Source: CAYLKS01 sp964384205 [NCBI: uncultured bacterium] (GTDB lineage: Bacteria; JAGOEH01). Taken from it: 24,694 bases of DNA. Both the position numbers and the translations under genes were made by a program. A model generated the notes under the pieces. The model had not been told where the DNA came from. It saw only the letters and a list, made by a program, of their open reading frames with translations, and ran no database searches. Position 1 is the first letter of the stretch, and every line of letters starts with the position of its first letter. The stretch lies in NCBI GenBank assembly GCA_964384205.1, contig CAYLKS010000019.1:21932-46625 (forward strand). Direction: 5' to 3'. This document shows positions 24,055-24,694 of the stretch, one piece after another.

Positions 24055-24090
24055 AAAGGTAGGTTTATTGAAAAATAAACCTACCTTTTT
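24055..24090 (+). terminator. Rho-independent terminator of the secreted repeat protein
   Basis: A perfect 14-bp stem, AAAGGTAGGTTTAT (24055-24068) with ATAAACCTACCTTT (24075-24088), closes a 6-nt loop and runs straight into a T-tract. It lies 28 nt after the stop codon. Confidence 0.93.
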
Positions 24091-24143
24091 TATTTATAGA
24101 TACTTATTTTATATCTTAAGGCTAAAAATGGAATAATATTTTT

Positions 24144-24173
24144 GGTAATGTCAAGTAAATTGTGTCACTCCCA
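24144..24173. repeat. Candidate terminal sequence of the degenerate IS256-type element
   Basis: The stretch around GTCAAGTAAATTGTGTCAC (24150-24168) lies just beyond the 3' end of the transposase remnant. It resembles the terminal inverted repeats I recall for some IS256-group elements. The partner end would lie past the window, so this cannot be confirmed here. Confidence 0.4.
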
Positions 24174-24199
24174 TTTTTTTCATTGTCTAAACACCTCCA

Positions 24200-24694
24200 T
24201 CAATATATCAGAATACCCAAGCCTTCTTGATAAATATTTCTCATTCTTTTCACTAAAAACAAATATAGAAATTTGTCTGCACTTTGTTCAGACTGAAAAT
24301 ATCATCTTATTCTGATATAGTCTTTGAGCTCCTTATACAATCTTTCCATCCAGCTTGTTGTGGAAAAATAACTTCTTATCCTGTGTGGGTATTTAAGAAA
24401 ATGTATATAATTGTCTATCTTGTTTGTCAAATTAGATATGCTTCTGTAAATTTGCTCCATTTCTCAATAAAAAGCATCATCTTCTCTTTTCCCTCTTGCT
24501 CATCATCACAATCTATTGTTTGCTTAAGGAGTGCTTCGTATTTTGTGTAAATGGAATTTTTACCTAAATATATACTACAAAATTTCATCTCAAATATCCA
24601 GTAATTCTTTCAGGAAAAATTATTGCCAATTGCGATAAAATCTTAAGCCCAGTTCGATATGGTCTTATCCCATTTCACAGATATGTCCTTGTAT
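24200..24694 (-). pseudogene. Degenerate IS256-family (mutator-type) transposase, C-terminal remnant
   Basis: Translation of the minus strand gives broken pieces of an IS256-type transposase C-terminus. From about 24450 down to 24200 the frame reads HFLKYPHRIRSYFSTT, then SWMERLYKELKDYIRIR, then SEQSADKFLYLFLV, matching the family's fl-x-YP / TTN-x-x-ERL-x-x-ElK / FPSE-x-SA-x-x-LLY pattern. That frame has an in-frame stop at 24302-24304. Upstream (about 24428-24560) another frame carries KQTIDCDDEQEGKEKMMLFIEKWSKF and ends in a stop at 24427-24429, so at least one frameshift separates them. Further upstream, YKDISVKWDKTISNW is followed by more stops. The DDE catalytic core is not in the window. 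The copy cannot make transposase. The element starts beyond the window edge. Confidence 0.75.

Noticed and set aside
24284-24550. Plus-strand 88-codon open frame
   Set aside because: It runs antisense to the transposase remnant, begins with a non-ATG codon and has no ribosome site or domain.

Overview
The window is strongly AT-rich bacterial DNA that uses standard stop codons, including TGA. It looks like a chromosome segment from a diderm, probably an uncultured lineage of the Fibrobacteres-Chlorobi-Bacteroidetes (FCB) superphylum or a neighbouring candidate phylum such as WOR-3, Cloacimonadota or Marinimicrobia. The reasons are an LPS-transport pair (OstA/LptA-like plus LptB), a secreted repeat protein ending in an FlgD/type IX-like sorting domain, a secreted GH92 mannosidase with a discoidin-like tail, and sigma70-type promoters. 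The lineage cannot be fixed from these genes alone.

Layout. 1-1700: an HtrA/Do periplasmic protease on the minus strand, with its own terminator. 1800-4851: a single-gene GH92 unit with a promoter, a 25-bp palindrome at the predicted transcription start and a terminator shared with the convergent glgA. 4872-8276: a minus-strand operon archease-rtcB-glgA (RNA-ligase cofactor, RNA ligase, glycogen synthase) with a very good promoter. 8307-9004: a single receiver-domain protein with an Hpt-like N-terminus. 9077-14014: a plus-strand three-gene operon made of a ClpX-like AAA+ unfoldase, an alkaline-phosphatase-superfamily ectodomain fused to a VanZ-like membrane domain, and a shortened HslU-like AAA+ protein. 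14116-21993: a long, tightly packed envelope/housekeeping operon of UPF0104 flippase-like protein, CorC/CNNM-type CBS protein, RsgA, a LysW-like zinc ribbon, a B12-binding radical SAM protein, a DUF3108 exported protein, a GNAT acetyltransferase, an OstA-like protein and LptB. 22087-24090: the five-repeat secreted protein and its terminator. 24144-24694: a decayed IS256-family transposase running off the window edge.

The best candidate for an undescribed system is 9160-14014. Two ClpX/HslU-class unfoldases flank a secreted Thr-type phospho-/sulfo-hydrolase that carries a VanZ-like membrane domain. No ClpP or HslV gene is in the window. The first AAA+ keeps its catalytic and peptidase-docking motifs, lacks the ClpX zinc domain, and appears to carry a second copy of the small AAA+ subdomain. 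The second has lost most of the HslU I-domain, the pore Tyr and the canonical Walker B Glu, yet keeps the HslU C-terminal tail. Linked transcription and membrane topology suggest envelope-linked protein quality control or surface-polymer remodelling, but that role is inference.
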